From Obelidium mucronatum (taxonomy: Eukaryota; Chytridiomycota; Chytridiomycetes; Chytridiales; Chytriomycetaceae), in assembly GCA_025765595.1 (NCBI GenBank), contig JAIVFH010000016.1, forward strand, positions 62,001 through 126,000: 64,000 bases of DNA, read 5' to 3'. The notes under the pieces were generated by a model. It was given only the letters and a program-made list of their open reading frames with translations. It did no database searches and was not told the DNA's origin. This document shows, piece by piece, positions 1 through 12,338 of the stretch. Position numbers and translations under genes: made by a program. The stretch's first letter is position 1. The number at the start of each line of letters is the position of its first letter.

Positions 1-3000
1 GAATCTTGGAGAAAACAATCGTCAAAAAATAGCAGACCTGTTGTTTGTATTGCAGAGAATGTTGGATTTCAGTTGCTGGTAATATTCCATATTTCAGGAC
101 TTGAGAAATCAGCCAACTTAAACAAATTTTATTGATTCAGGGTGGATGGCCACTGATATTTCGAGCGCCGTCTTCCGATCGACCCATACAGAGGATTGAT
201 GGTTGGTATATATGGAGCAGAGAAAAAGTAAACTAACAGCGGCATAACAGTTCGGTCTGTCTCTTTTACGGAGCAAGTTTACGCGTTCAAAATTCCATGC
301 GAAGGAGAAGTTTTGGATGCCTGTGGCCATACAGCTTCCGGTTCATTTTATGTTCTCGCTAGTAATCCCATCGCCTTGTTTCTTATTGACTCAACGCATC
401 GCAAGCTTCAAATGCTTGATTTGTATGAGTTCTTTCCGTTACAAAAGAGTTGAGCGCAGTCTTTTTGCAAACCCCAAATTCCTCTACTTACGATTAACTT
501 CCTCGCTCAGATATTCCCCAGCTGAATATAGTTGAATTTTCTGCTGGAATGTTATGTTTGCACAACCCTGACGAGAACTCATTACTCATTCTGAACACTA
601 ATGAGAGAAAAGTCTATTCACAGCAGGTAAACTGATCATATTCACTGATGAAAGTATACCTTATCGTTTTCAATTCAAAAAGATCAATTTCATGGATCAA
701 AAATCCCCGTCAAAAATGTTACCATTCGCCGCTCTTTCAGGAGTTTTGTGTATGCTTTGTATTCGTTGTCATTACTTTACACTAGGACTCACCCATCCAT
801 ATAGTATTCTACCAAACAAATAGCTACCAAATAATCTTTATTGATTTCTCAAAGTCGATAAAAGTATCGATTTTGCTACCAGTTAAACGTAAGTTTGTCT
901 CCCTTGTGAGAAAAACAAAAGTCAATAACCATAGGCACAAAACACAGCGTTGTCAATTCATGTTGCAGATCCTCTTAAATTCATTTGGATAGTTCAAGCA
1001 ACTTCCCTCGAATCAAAACTAGAGAACTTTGTGTTGACTCGAAATGAAAACAACAGGTGAATTACTTCACCTCCACATCCAAACACACACACACAAAAAA
1101 AACAAAAACAAGAAACAAAAACACCACTGCACACTAAAAAGCACTTTCTCACAAAAAAAAAATCAGATGGGTGCTTGAAAGCCTAGATTGTGGGCCACAA
1201 AGCGCCGTCATGATGGACGGAATTTGCCCAACCCGATTTGATCACTTTGATTACCCAAACACATCTCGCTCAATTATTCCTTCCACCGAATCCTTAAAAA
1301 CCTCTTTTGGAATGTTTATCAAAGGTCTACCTGAGGCAATGATGGAGCACCGGGAACCTGGCACCACGGTTTATTGTTGGCCCCGCGAAGCAACAACAGG
1401 TGGCGGCGGCGGCGGTAGCAGCGCAAACGAGAAGAAGCAATTTGGAAGTTTACGGAATGGCCATATGTACCTGGAAAAGACTAAACAAATCGTCAATGTT
1501 ATTCCCATGGACGAAGGGATTCAAGAAGGGGTTATGGAAATATTAGATCCTCATACAAATAACATCAGGACTTTGAAGATACCAGTGGCGATTCCTGTGT
1601 CGGCAGTAGTTCAAGCAACAGGGGCATCTTCTTTAGCACAACAACAAGAACAGCAACAGCAACAGCGACAACCACTACAAAGGTCTCGCAAACTGGTATC
1701 CATGATTGAGCTTCCAAATGGGCATTTGTTGACTGTTGATTTGACCGGAATGGCCCGTGTTTGGCAGACTGATAGTACAGAAATTGCAGTTGAAGTCAAT
1801 GAATGGAAACGATTAGTCGGTTCGCTAGAAACTTCGACATTGACTATTCTTTATTCCGGTGGCGGCGACGGGTCCAAGGATGGCGACATGATATTGTATC
1901 CCGAGATATCTGAGGACGAAAAGAAAGGGAAAAAGGAGTCCTCAGGTCAAGGAGAGGGAAATTCAGGAAGCGGAGGAGGAGGAACAGGTGGTCAAGGTGC
2001 TGGTGGAGCTGGTGGTAGTGGTGGGGAAGGGGAAGGGGGCTCAAGTGGCAGTAGCGGTGGCGGTGGTGGAGGAGGCAGTGGACAGCCACCCGATGAAGGA
2101 AGAACAAGCGGAACAGTCGATATGTCTAAATTCACGTTGGTATGTTTGATTCTAGCTATTCAATGGTAAATTTTATTCCTTTCATTCACTTTCATGTTCT
2201 CTTTTCTTTGTTTTCCTTTTTTTATCCACCCAACAGAGAACAGCAAATGATGTTCCAAAGGAAGTCACAGACACACAGAAACAATTGCACGAAATGTCAA
2301 TGAAAAAACGACTGGATCAATTAAAAATGACCGAAAAGGACATGCAACAATTTGCCACATATCGCCAGAATATCTCCCACGAGATTCGCGAACTCCGTGC
2401 TGTTATCGAAGCCACGGAAGCAAAGAAAAAAGAGCGCGTCTGGCTCAGAAATCAAAGCACAGGAGACGTGGACGATACCAAATTGATTGAAGGTGTTACT
2501 GGAGAAAGAGCCATTTACAAACGTCGCGGAGATGACGAATCTGTGTTTCTTCAAAACCCTAAACGAATGTATGTTTCGTTTGATTTAAGCGCCAGCATGA
2601 CACGTTTCAATGGCTTGGATTCGCGGTTGGACAGGAGTTTTGAATGCGCCTTGTTGATTATGGAAGCATTCAAATCTTTTGAACACAAGTTTCAGTATAA
2701 GCTCTGTGGACATTCTGGCGACGCTGCAAATATAGATTTTATTCAGGAACTGAAATACCCTAAAGACGAAAAGGCCATGTTTGAGGTTCTGGGAAAAATG
2801 AGTGCTCATGCAAAGTTCTGTCTCTCTGGTGATAATACGGTTTCTGCAGTCGAAACTGTGATTGCAGATGTCCAGAAAGGCAAGGATGCTGATGACTACT
2901 TTGCATTGATTTTGTCGGATGCCAATATTGGTCAATACAACATTAACCCTACTGAGCTTGCGAAAGGTGTCTAATTTCTTGTTGACTTGTCCATTTCTAA

Positions 3001-3244
3001 AAGTTTTCAATTTTTCTATAGCACTCTCCAAAAGCGACAAAGTGAATGCGTACATCATTTTCATTGGGTCCATTAAGGATCAGGCAGAAACGTGAGTTGG
3101 ATTTAAAAATCATTTTCCTTTGCTAACATTATATCCTCTGCAAGGCTTTCCAAAGCAATGCCCGGTCGTGCTTTTGTTTGCACAGATACCAAGCAATTGC
3201 CAAACATTTTAAAAACAATTTTCGTCAACAGCATGCTCAAATAA
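1..3244 (+). CDS. VWA8: VWA8-like protein, 3' part (gene enters from the left edge)
   Basis: This is the C-terminal part of a von Willebrand factor A domain-containing protein 8 homologue; the AAA ATPase half lies upstream of the window. VWA8 is a matrix-side mitochondrial ATPase in animals. Exons I can join in frame are 1-78, 141-201, 251-448, 511-626, then about 940-1056, 1167-2139, 2237-2966, 3022-3091 and 3145-3244; the exon structure between 627 and 940 is unresolved. The upstream exons look like a beta-propeller region. Residues near 1690-1830 carry the conserved segment ending in VNEWKRLVG. A Gly/Ser-rich linker is encoded at about 1940-2100, followed by a helical segment and the vWA domain with MIDAS motif DLSASM (about 2585) and the family signature near GHSGDAANID. 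The tail reads LPNILKTIFVNSMLK. The TAA stop lies 43 bp from the convergent CPSF2 stop. Confidence 0.85.
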
Positions 3245-3287
3245 TAAAACAAAACCCTTCCTTCCTTTAATTCATTCATTCATTTTA

Positions 3288-6062
3288 TTATAAAATGGCA
3301 TGCTCCAAATACAATAACTTTCGACAAGCATAATAGTCTGAGCTTAGACTTCCTTCCAAGACAAGCTTCCCTTGTTGACTCTTTCGTATCATGATGGATC
3401 GATTCACAACAAGCACACCAGCCACGAATTCGGTTTCAAATCCTTTACTGACCAAGACCTTTCGGAATTCCGACAACTTTAAATCACCCACAATCACAGG
3501 TCTATGACTCTTGCTCAGGTCAGGGGGAAGAATATCGAGTGTTGGAACTACAGCGTTTGTACGAGTCTTATTTACTTGGTCCACGTCCATTTCATCAGTC
3601 GTAGCAACAGCTGAATTTGACGTCTCGTCTTCTTCATCATTGAATTTAATGTATCCTGAGACATAGGATAATTCGTAATCGTTGATCTAAGGGGTTGCCC
3701 ATCAATAAACACGTCAAGCGAACTATCGTCGTTTTTTTACCTTCGAAGATATCAAGGAACTGACTAGAGAATCAGTCAATTTAATTTCATAAATATCAGA
3801 AGCGGCAGAAATATTGATCCATTCATTGTTATGAGGGGCAAAGACGTCATTTGTCAACCCTGGGGTATCCCTGCAGTATGTTTCAAGTTCTGTCGTAGAT
3901 TCTTCCGATCCATGAATAAGTACCTAAAGGTGTTAACAGCTTTTTCTTCAGAGATAGGCGGGGATAAAAAAAAAAGAGTAAAGAAAAAAATCCAATCATT
4001 TACAAGTTTTCGAGGAGCTACTTGCGACAAAATGTTCCTGATTGATTTCCCATCTGAACGGCCTTCAAAGTCCACAAAGATAACCCGACATACAACACGG
4101 ATGTTAATTGGAAATACTACATATTTTGAGGGAGCAATTTCTGGAAGCATTTCGGTTTCCTCAGTTTGGACATCGGGCAGCTAAAATACAATGGCATCCA
4201 AGAGAAAAAAATGCATGAATACACATCACTAAAAGGCCCCCTCCAAGAACCAACCTCTTCGTTTGCTTCCTCCATAGCAGCAGTCTCGGCACTAACAAAC
4301 ATCATGGGATCTACTGCTTCACCATAATCGTCAATCCAACCCCTACTGGTGCTCACAGGAAACATTCTGTAACTTGCACTTTGTTTGAAAAACCCACCAC
4401 CTCTGTTGGCGTCTTTAACATAGATATCGTATAAATTCGAATCTCCACCGATACCACCAGTTCCATCTGCAGCAGCAGCTTTACGCGCCATGACATCTGG
4501 ATCATCTTCATTATCACTCAAATCACTGTCATTCTCCTCCATTGCAGCCAATTTCGCGGCTTCAGCAGCTGCCGCAATGGCTTCTTTTCTGGCAGCTTCT
4601 TCCTGTAAATACGCAGCCAATTCTTGACCTTCCAAAGGCACTCTCCGAGACTCTTCAAAATTCAACGGAAAATCAAGATTTACAGCGACATTTTCAGCCT
4701 TCTTGTCAGCCTGCATCCATGCATCGTAAACTCGACGGCTCAAAGTTCCCGGATCACCTCTATCAGGAAGCAATACAAGGTTCATTGGAGACTGACACCA
4801 TTCGAGAAAAATCAGGCGAGAGAATCCGGTTTCCATAGACATGGAAGATGCGAAAATCACTTTTGGCGTTGGAGACAAATCAATCTCCTCCAGAGAATGA
4901 ATTGCCTTTATATGGGTAAAATCAAAAGGAAGTCGTCGATCTGGTTGAGTTAAAAGCTTGGCAATTCCAGCACCCATCCACTCTGTATTCCGCCTGGCCG
5001 CGTGGAGAATGCGATGACTTTGGGGGGACAGGAAGTAAATGTGAGGAAACTTTTGGGCGCAGTCCGCGTTTTTGGCCCAATAGTCTTCTAAAAGAAAGGT
5101 AAGTTCTAGCGAGCGAGAGGAAGCGGCTACGGGAATCAGAACATTTCCGCCTGATTGAAGGGCGGCCTTGACGTTATCTGTGATTTGATTGATTTGTATT
5201 GAGGAGAAAACATTCCTTCACATTGGGTCCAGCAATTCACAGCAATCCATACCAAAGAATGCATTGTCGCGAAGCGGCCTCCTCGTTTGCGAGTTCAAAA
5301 AACTGTATTCGGCATTGTAGGCGTCGGTAATGAGCACGGACGGGCGTTCGAGTTCCTTTGCGTTGAGCACGGTGCGGTCGAGATGGCTGGAGTAAACAGT
5401 CAGACACGATGCGATGCGATGCGATGCGATACGAAACGAAACGAAAGGAAACGAAGCACGCACCGCTCCATGACGTGGTTGTAGTCGACGGCGTAGATGA
5501 TCTCGTCGGACGCCTTCTTGATCTTCCAGAAGGTTCCGCCCAGCGAGTGGCCGGCGTTGAACGGCGTCACGGAGACCAGGCCGTGCTTCGCGAGCGGCGC
5601 CGTCTGCGAAAAGCGCAGCGTGACGACGGCGTCGAAGGCCGCGGCGGCGTCGGCGGCGGACACCAGCGCGGCGGCGCGCGCGTCGGCGTCGGCGGCGGCC
5701 GCCAGCGCGTCGCGCGCAAGCAGCTTGCCGAGCTCGGCGACCGGGCCCGTCGCGTAGCACGGACACGTCAGCCCGAGCCGCGCGTGCGCGTACGCGTACG
5801 CCCCGAGGTGCTGCGCGTCCGCGTGCGAGAGCAGCACCGCGTCAATGTGCTTCGCCATCCTGTCGCGCGTTCAGAGGCGATGCCGTCAACAATGCTGTGC
5901 TGCTGCCTACCCGCCGAGTGCCCGGAAGTCCACCGGGTCCAGCCGCTCTGGCCCGCCGCAGTCCAGCAGGATGCGGCAGTTGTCCACCTGCAGCACGTGG
6001 CACATGCTGGCCGTGCTGCCGTCTCGGGCTCCAGACAAGGCCGTGAACCGAATCAAGCTCAT
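3288..6062 (-). CDS. CFT2: Cleavage and polyadenylation specificity factor subunit 2 (CPSF100/Cft2)
   Basis: Subunit of the nuclear mRNA 3'-end processing complex and the catalytically silent partner of CPSF73. The start codon is at 6062-6060 (protein begins MSLIRFTALSGARDG). A first intron separates this exon from the one with the metallo-beta-lactamase core. The core motif reads SHADAQHLG, so the zinc ligands are degenerate as in other CPSF100 proteins. Downstream are the GGTFWKIKKASDEIIYAVDYNH segment (split here as GGTFWKIKK and AVDYNH), a beta-CASP region (about 4700-5200) and a C-terminal domain with FVDFEGRSDGKSI and a conserved end (VGDLKLSEFRKVL). Several short introns occur; the one at about 5387-5464 contains pentamer repeats. 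The acidic, Ala-rich insert at about 4500-4640 is typical of the family. The first 600 bp of the gene are very GC-rich, with Ala-heavy coding, unlike the rest. Confidence 0.9.
5400..5457. repeat. Pentanucleotide repeats (GCGAT and ACGAA types)
   Basis: About five copies of a GATGC/ACGAT unit followed by four ACGAA-type units on the + strand. They fill most of one CPSF2 intron (minus-strand GTGCGTGC...CTCCAG). Confidence 0.8.
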
Positions 6063-6122
6063 GCTTTTTCTTTATTACTCTTTATTAATTAAAATAATAT
6101 GAGAAAAAAATGTATATAGACA

Positions 6123-8932
6123 TTATAATTCATCAACAGAGACTATCAACAAGATACATGGTCGACAATAACTAGCCACTGTCAGGTTCTTTGCTATCAA
6201 AAAATTTACAATCGACTGCTTCATGCTTGCCCGCTCCACCAACACTATTCCAGCCCTCGCACCCTGCCTTCCACCAGTCTCGGTCCAACCCGTACACACC
6301 AACAGCGCATCCAAAGAGTTAACCATCCTTCGCCGCACATCTTCGACACATGTATCGGGAAGTATGTGTTTGAGAATTTCGAATGCTTGTCGTTCCGTAT
6401 ACAATGCTTCACAATTTGGAATATAAACCAAAGGATTCTGCAACATCAAGTCTTTTCGATTTATCTTGGAGAGGGGTGTATTTTCCCATGACACTTCGCT
6501 GGCAATCGAGAAACAGTCGTCCACATCACAAGACTCCATCTTACTGCTGCTTCGGGGATCCAATTCAATAGCCTTATTCCCGCGACTGATATTCCCTTCT
6601 ACCGATTCCGATAATGATAACTTTGGACGTAGTGGAGGCTTCAAAGGAAATTTTGAACTACTTCGTTTGCGAGTAGGTTTCGACATGATTTTTATATCCA
6701 CAGCAGAGAGTTTATCATATTCCGTCTCCCAAGAACTCGCCTGATTGGCTTTTGTTCCCATCGCCTTGGTGAATGAGTTCTTTTTTAGTTCTTTTTTGTA
6801 TAGCCAAAAAATTAAAAAATTAAAAAACCCAAGATTTCGGGAACTCAACTGCCAACTCTTGATAAGTTACTGTACTCCACCATCCTCTATCTGGGCTGCA
6901 GGTTCTCAAATATCGCGGACCTCGCAATGCCCATCGTCCACTGCCTCTACACTCGAATCCACCCCCCTTCATTTCGACCGCGAGAGGTGGGTCAAAGTAA
7001 AAGTCCACCTTGAATGCATTAGCATTCGCTATTGAATAGGATAGTTTAGATGCTGCAGAAGGCGGATATCGAATCGGTGTTGTGGACTTGGAAAAGAAGA
7101 CTAGCGATTCCCGACTGAAGCCTGCACAGAAATCAAACAATACAACAAATCGCGGAGCTTCGTTCATCTATAAATTCAAATGTTGCGCATCGTCAGAAAA
7201 TACAAAAGGAAAATAAAATAAAAATAAAATAAATAAAAAAACCACACTCAACAGATCCGCGATTTGTTTGGCATGCGACGAAAAACAAATTCAAAAGACA
7301 AGCGTCATCTTTTCTTGTGATACCGAGGTATTCCGTTAAATCGTGCCGATAACTTCCCCCAACAACTGTAAAATCCGCAGTGTCTCCAAACCCTTCAATG
7401 TAATCCTTCTTCAACTTCATCCAGAGAGTATCTCGCCCAGGCTCATACCGTCCGTTGAGTCCTTTGCATACAAGCCCTTCGGCAGGACGGGCACAAACTT
7501 GCAGAAAATGTTTGCGTAACTCTGAACAAACTACATCCACGCCACCACAAATACCGCTACTACCACCATCTAAAAACGATTCAGAAGCAGCAGGCAGCTT
7601 GAAGATCCTCGTTTCACTGACGTTTGAGAAGTTGGGTATAGGCCGAATAACAGATTCCAGAATCTTACGGCGCTGAGAGTACGGGAGATTGATGAGGGAA
7701 TCTCCATTCAGATACATGATATCAAAGAAAACAAGCATGTAATGTTTCCGAGCGGATGATATGGCTTCATCAGTCGAACGACTTGCTTCCGACGCGAAGA
7801 CACGGGCTGCATGAAAAGGCTCAATGGTCTCCGTATCCTCATTATAGACGAGTAACTCGCTATCCAAAATCACAGAATCTACAGGCACAAACTCTTTGCA
7901 AGAATCCCATAACGCCTTGGTGGAGGAGGAAGTTGGGGGTTTGACACCCAATGCAGAAAGCAATATATCATGGCACAAGATTCTGTCGCTGGTACTGTTT
8001 CGTTTTGACTTTGAATAGAGTGTTATTTGCTTTCCAGCTGGCGCTGCGCGATTGAAGTGAACTTGATTCCGTTCTCCATCATACTTGACTTCGGCGACAA
8101 ACTCAGCTTCACCAAGATTCTGCATATGCCGAATAACGTGAGCACACGAAGTAGCCTTTGTCAGAGCCATATTGGCCAGATTTGCTCCAATCTGGATTAT
8201 TTTCTTGCTGCTGTGACATTGATTGCTGCTAGTATTCTCCCCACCAAGAGTTTGATGGGATCTCTCCAGTTCAATCGCACGACAGGCGGCTCTCAGATTG
8301 GGCTGGAACTTGTAAATGCGCCAAAAGTAGGGATGCAGGACACCCAGCACCCAGCTTTCGTGGAACGCCGTCACAGGGGTCTTTAGAATCACGCGGGTCA
8401 AAAACGCAGCCTCCTCGGGACTCCGCCGGTGGAACAGCGCATGCACGATCTGGCGCTGCGAGCGCACGGCGGCGACGGGGCGCGCGCCAAACTCGTCGAC
8501 GGAAAACGGCGACAGGGCAGCTAGCTCGGCCAGCAGCGCGTCGACGGCGGCCAGCGGCGCAGACACGCACGCGCCCGGCGGCGTGGCGGCGGCGGCAGCG
8601 GCGGCCACGGCGGCGGCAAAGCCCGCGTCCGAGTCGGCGGCGCCGGCGCCAAACAGCAGCCGCCGCGCCGTCGGCGACGCGCGCGTGCCCAGTGCGTCCG
8701 ACGCCACAAGCAGCGTGCGCAGCCCGCCCGCCCGCAGCGAATAGACGCGCTCGCGCTCTAGGGTCGGCGCCACAAGCCGAGCGACCGAGAGCAGCCCCGT
8801 CGTCGCCGCGAGTCCCGCCAGCGGCTGCAGCGCCCCGGCCACGGCCGCGCGGTCCGCCCCGGCTGCGTTGGCCAGCGCCAGCAGAGCCACAATGTCCGAC
8901 AAATGCGCCATTTTTTTTTTATTTGTCGACAT
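6123..8932 (-). CDS. Fungal-type ATP-dependent DNA ligase
   Basis: Joins DNA nicks through an AMP-lysine intermediate. The nucleotidyltransferase core shows motif I EVKYDGER (catalytic Lys), then ILDSELLVYN, FFDIMYLNG (motif III), AEGLVCKG (motif IV) and WMKLKKDY (motif V). The OB-fold follows in later exons (about 6860-7167), with GRWALRGPRYLR. An N-terminal helical domain of about 200 residues precedes the core. The core resembles ligase III and a ligase family I know from filamentous fungi more than LIG4. I infer that the exon at 6123-6780 belongs to the same gene by an intron (GTTTTTT to CCAAG, about 6780-6840). This would give a basic linker and a C-terminal BRCT-like segment containing LLVCTGWTE. 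The alternative is a stop at about 6820 and a separate small gene. The 5' 500 bp are extremely GC-rich. The start follows an A-rich leader; a second Met seven codons later is also possible. Confidence 0.78.
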
Positions 8933-8962
8933 TATTCAACAGCGCGTGCTTTTCAGTGCTTT

Positions 8963-9052
8963 TCACGCTTCTGCACTCATTTCAACATCAACACTCAAGA
9001 CCTGCTGATGCTGCGGTTGCGGCGGTTGCGGCTGTAACGGGTGCTGCCCCTG

Positions 9053-9085
<33 letters not shown>

Positions 9086-10513
9086 AAGCTGATCCGCGGC
9101 TTCCGAAGCTGCAACAAACTTTGACGTTCCTGTCCAATCACCAGAAGAAGGACCACCTGCAACACTTCCAGTATCCGCAGGCGGCGATAAAATCTCGGCA
9201 TGGGGAATCATACGAAATCCAGGATGCTGTCGAACTAAATTCCTGTAGTAATCCTGCAATCGCTCTGCACTGGCAGTAAGATCCCATCCAATCAGTGTCA
9301 AGAATTCAATTTCAAGCACATTCAGTTCTTTTGTGCTAATTCCCCCTACTTTTGCATACATGGAGTTTTGTAGAAATGAGTCACATAGGGCCTTTGGGGA
9401 GAGGACGGGGGGAAAAAAAGGTGGCTTTTTCGTTAGAAGGGGTTTGATATCTATTTTATAGCCCCCCCAGCCCTTTCTAACCTTGCAGGCAACAGTTACT
9501 CCGGTAATAATAAATCTATGCACAGTCAAGGATGAGATCGTGAAAGACCGATTTCGCTCACAAACACTTGAAAGAAAAATCACATGTTAAAAAAAGTCAA
9601 TAAAATTTTCAACAAAAAAGAAATACAAATAAAAAATAAAAAAAAAATAAAAGGACTTCTCACCGATCAATGTACACCAATAAGATCAATAAACACACCC
9701 TTTCCACACTAGCATATTTAACAATGCGCCTCAAATAGTCTAGAATACTGATATTCGGAGGAGCACGACTGTGAAACCGAGTCAATGTTGATGATGAGAG
9801 AGGAATTTGGTCATTGTGAGATGTCAGTCGTTGTAACATATCAGCGATCATGTGAGTTAATGATGAAGTTTCGGCGTAATGAAAGTGATCTGAACTCATA
9901 GTTGTTAACGGTTCTTGTGACCAAGAGTTGATTCGAGTTGCAAAACTAAAAAAAACTCACCTGGCACTACAATGAGTCCAGTGGCTGCGGGCTGAGCCAT
10001 CTGATGAACTTGTTGAATTTGTTGCTGTGGTTGTGGTTGTGGTTGTTGTTGAAGTTGTGGTTGTTGTTGTTGATCTTGTGAAAGCACAACTACAGGCTGC
10101 TGCTGCTTTTGCTCAGGGGGGGATGCGGCTTTTTCGCTATGTGTTGGGGTAGGATGCGGATTGGCGCTAGAGTTCGTTTCCCGCTCAGTTGATTCTTTTA
10201 GGCGTTTGCGGTCAGGTTGTATGATGCTCTCAGCGTCGTACGTGGACACGAGGGATGATCGTGACGAGTGTGGGCGATTAATTGCAACAATGCGCGCAGG
10301 GGGGGACGTGGCTGTGACTGGGACGCTCGCAAAGAGAGGACGGGCTCCTGCTGATGCAGGGTGGTGAACTACGTGATCCACTTTGAGGGTTGTTTTGGTC
10401 CCTCCGCGGTTCAAGCGCTGAAGGGGTTCGAGAAGATAGGAGCGGGAGTCGGGTGCGGGCCTTTGTGAAGTGGTTGATGATGCACTGTTGCAAAAACCAC
10501 GTTTCCTCTGCAA
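8963..10513 (-). CDS. PHO80-like (Pcl-type) cyclin with glutamine-rich tails
   Basis: Cyclin of the PHO80 family, which binds PHO85-type cyclin-dependent kinases in nutrient and phosphate signalling. The N-terminal exon (about 9970-10513) codes a long disordered region with Gln-rich repeats. The cyclin box begins in the exon at about 9665-9890 (HMIADMLQRLTSHND, then APPNISILDYLRRIVKY). It continues in the 9480-9570 exon (SLTVHRFIITGVTVACK) and ends in the 9200-9390 exon (VGGISTKELNVLEIEFLTLI). The C-terminus has a run of 12-13 Gln encoded by mixed CAG/CAA codons (about 9042-9090). The intron between the first two exons fits in frame (GTGAGTTTT at the donor, TTCAG at the acceptor, GTTAAC branch-like sequence). 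The start at 10513 (MQRKRGF) is the first in-frame Met I can use; an additional upstream exon is possible. Confidence 0.82.
9042..9090 (-). repeat. CAG/CAA trinucleotide tract (polyglutamine coding)
   Basis: Interrupted CAG/CAA repeat inside the cyclin C-terminal exon, encoding about 12-13 consecutive Gln. The codons are mixed, which usually limits replication slippage. Confidence 0.9.
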
Positions 10514-10685
10514 GTTGTGGAAAAAAAAATTCGTCGAGAAAAAATCTGTGTTTTTTTGGTCCAGAGCCTGAAACGTGTATCAAGAACGAATCTGATTGGC
10601 CACAGTACCATCAACCCTCACAGTCAGTGAATTGGGGGCACTGCAGCAAGTGGTGAATGAAAATCTATCTTAAAGACGAGTTTAT

Positions 10686-12290
10686 TTAAAAATGAAACGT
10701 ATTCTTGAATCGCTGGAAAGCACCTTCTCCAACGTTGAATTGGATAAATCCAACTCTGTGCATATTTCTAAACAGACAGTATTTAGGAAGAAGAAACGAG
10801 CTCAACTCTTTGTTACCATCAAAATGATGTCTCCCATCAAGATATTTAGTCAGCTTTTTAACGTCGAAATGGGATGGGGAAATCGCCATGTTACCAGCAC
10901 TACTCCCGGAAAATACTGGCTCGTTTCCATAATATGGATCATATAGAACAGGGTACTTGTGAAGACGTCGAAAAAAGTTATTCAAGACTCCGAATACGAA
11001 AAGACGTCTGTTTGTGTTAAATTCAACCATCACGTGCAACACTATTCAGGTCTGTCTGTACCTAATGTCAATATTGAGAGATCGAACGTCGTTTTCCTCA
11101 CACCAGTCCCGGACCATCAGACCATGCTTGACAGAGCATATCAATGCGAAAACCGTGGCAAAAGTTGGGCTTGGTAAAATAACTGGTTTAACGCATTAGA
11201 ATCTGGATAGGCACAGGGTCATCTTTCTGAGGAATATACCATCTTTCCTTATAAAATCGAGCATTTCATACTGCAAATCCTCATTTTGAAGTAATGAAGG
11301 CAAATTTCTATCATTCAGAATATATATGTTGGAATACTAAGATTCATTGGTTTAAGGTGGTAAGCGTAAGTGCAAGATTTTGGATTTAAACAAGCAGGAA
11401 AGACAAGGAGTGGGTGAGGAATACATGCATTTCATACCTGAAAAACATCCACCAGCTTCACACACCCGTAATACAAAAGGTGTTGAATAGATAACCTCAC
11501 AAGTCCAAGTTCAACATCTGCGATTTCAGATATTCTTTTCACTGAGAGAGCGCCGTTGATGAAAGGAATCACACGAAGGATAGTCATGTCCCAGTACCGA
11601 TCAATTATTCGAGAAAGATGATAAACTTGAACTGGAACATGCCAATCATGAACAGGCGCTGGTGGAGGGTGACTATGGAAGAGCTTCAAGTTGATGGCTT
11701 CAAAGTCGTCTGGTTCATACTGATTTTTTAGGGGTGGTCTTGGAAAAACCGTCCACCTTACTGATAGAAATTCGGCATTCAAAATAAGTATTCAAATCTT
11801 GAAGAAGCTGATCCATGATGTTCAACACTTTGGGCTTTGTGTCCTTATTACTCAAGAAGCCGCTTTCCAATTCCAACGAACGTAAAATGCGAGATATTTT
11901 TCGAACAATCTGTTCATATGGCTGCGTCTTTGCATTTCTGTTCTTTTACCGTCAAAACGGGTTGACAATCGAGTGCGGGCAAGCATACCGTTCAAACACA
12001 AAGACCAGATTGAAGAGGAAGGCATTGCGATTGTATTTGACATCTTCGATAGAAACTGGATGCCCGATAATAACACGTGATGCCGTTGCTGTTACACTGA
12101 CCAGTCTGTTGCACAGTGATGGTTTGGGAATTATGTAATCCGACACTGAATCAAATAACACCACGTCGTCTGCGTCAGAGCCCGGCTTCCCTGAAGCCAC
12201 ACTTCCCTCTGGCACTGAATATACAACAACAGGCCCTTGTTCATGATGAAACTCGGCGTAAAATAATGACTTGATTGGGGCAAATCGCAT
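10686..12290 (-). CDS. NPR2: NPR2/NPRL2, SEACIT (GATOR1) subunit
   Basis: Nitrogen permease regulator 2 homologue. With NPR3 and IML1 it forms the SEACIT/GATOR1 complex that turns down TORC1 at the vacuole or lysosome when amino acids are scarce. The first exon begins MRFAPIKSLFYAEFHHEQGP and contains the longin-like core with SRVIIGHPVSIEDVKYNRNA. The middle exon (11432-11780) has VELGLVRLSIQHLLYYG, the classic NPRL2 winged-helix segment. The last exon (10686 to about 11040) has FGVLNNFFRRLHKYPVLYD and KYLDGRHHFDG. A small exon near 11230-11320 links the last two. The gene is divergent from the BLTP1 gene, with only 48 bp between the two start codons. Confidence 0.9.
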
Positions 12291-12338
12291 TTTCGAAGCT
12301 GGTGTGTGAAGATTTGAATAAAATCAAATATTTAGAAG

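Noticed and set aside
1844..2107. His/Leu-rich minus-strand frame inside VWA8
   Set aside because: Antisense of the Gly/Ser linker.
5409..6092. Long + strand reading frame rich in Arg/Val opposite CPSF2
   Set aside because: It is the antisense shadow of a GC-rich coding exon with clear CPSF2 homology; the composition is an artefact of few stop codons.
8692..9279. + strand frame across the ligase/cyclin junction
   Set aside because: Spans two opposite-strand genes and is made of low-complexity antisense sequence.
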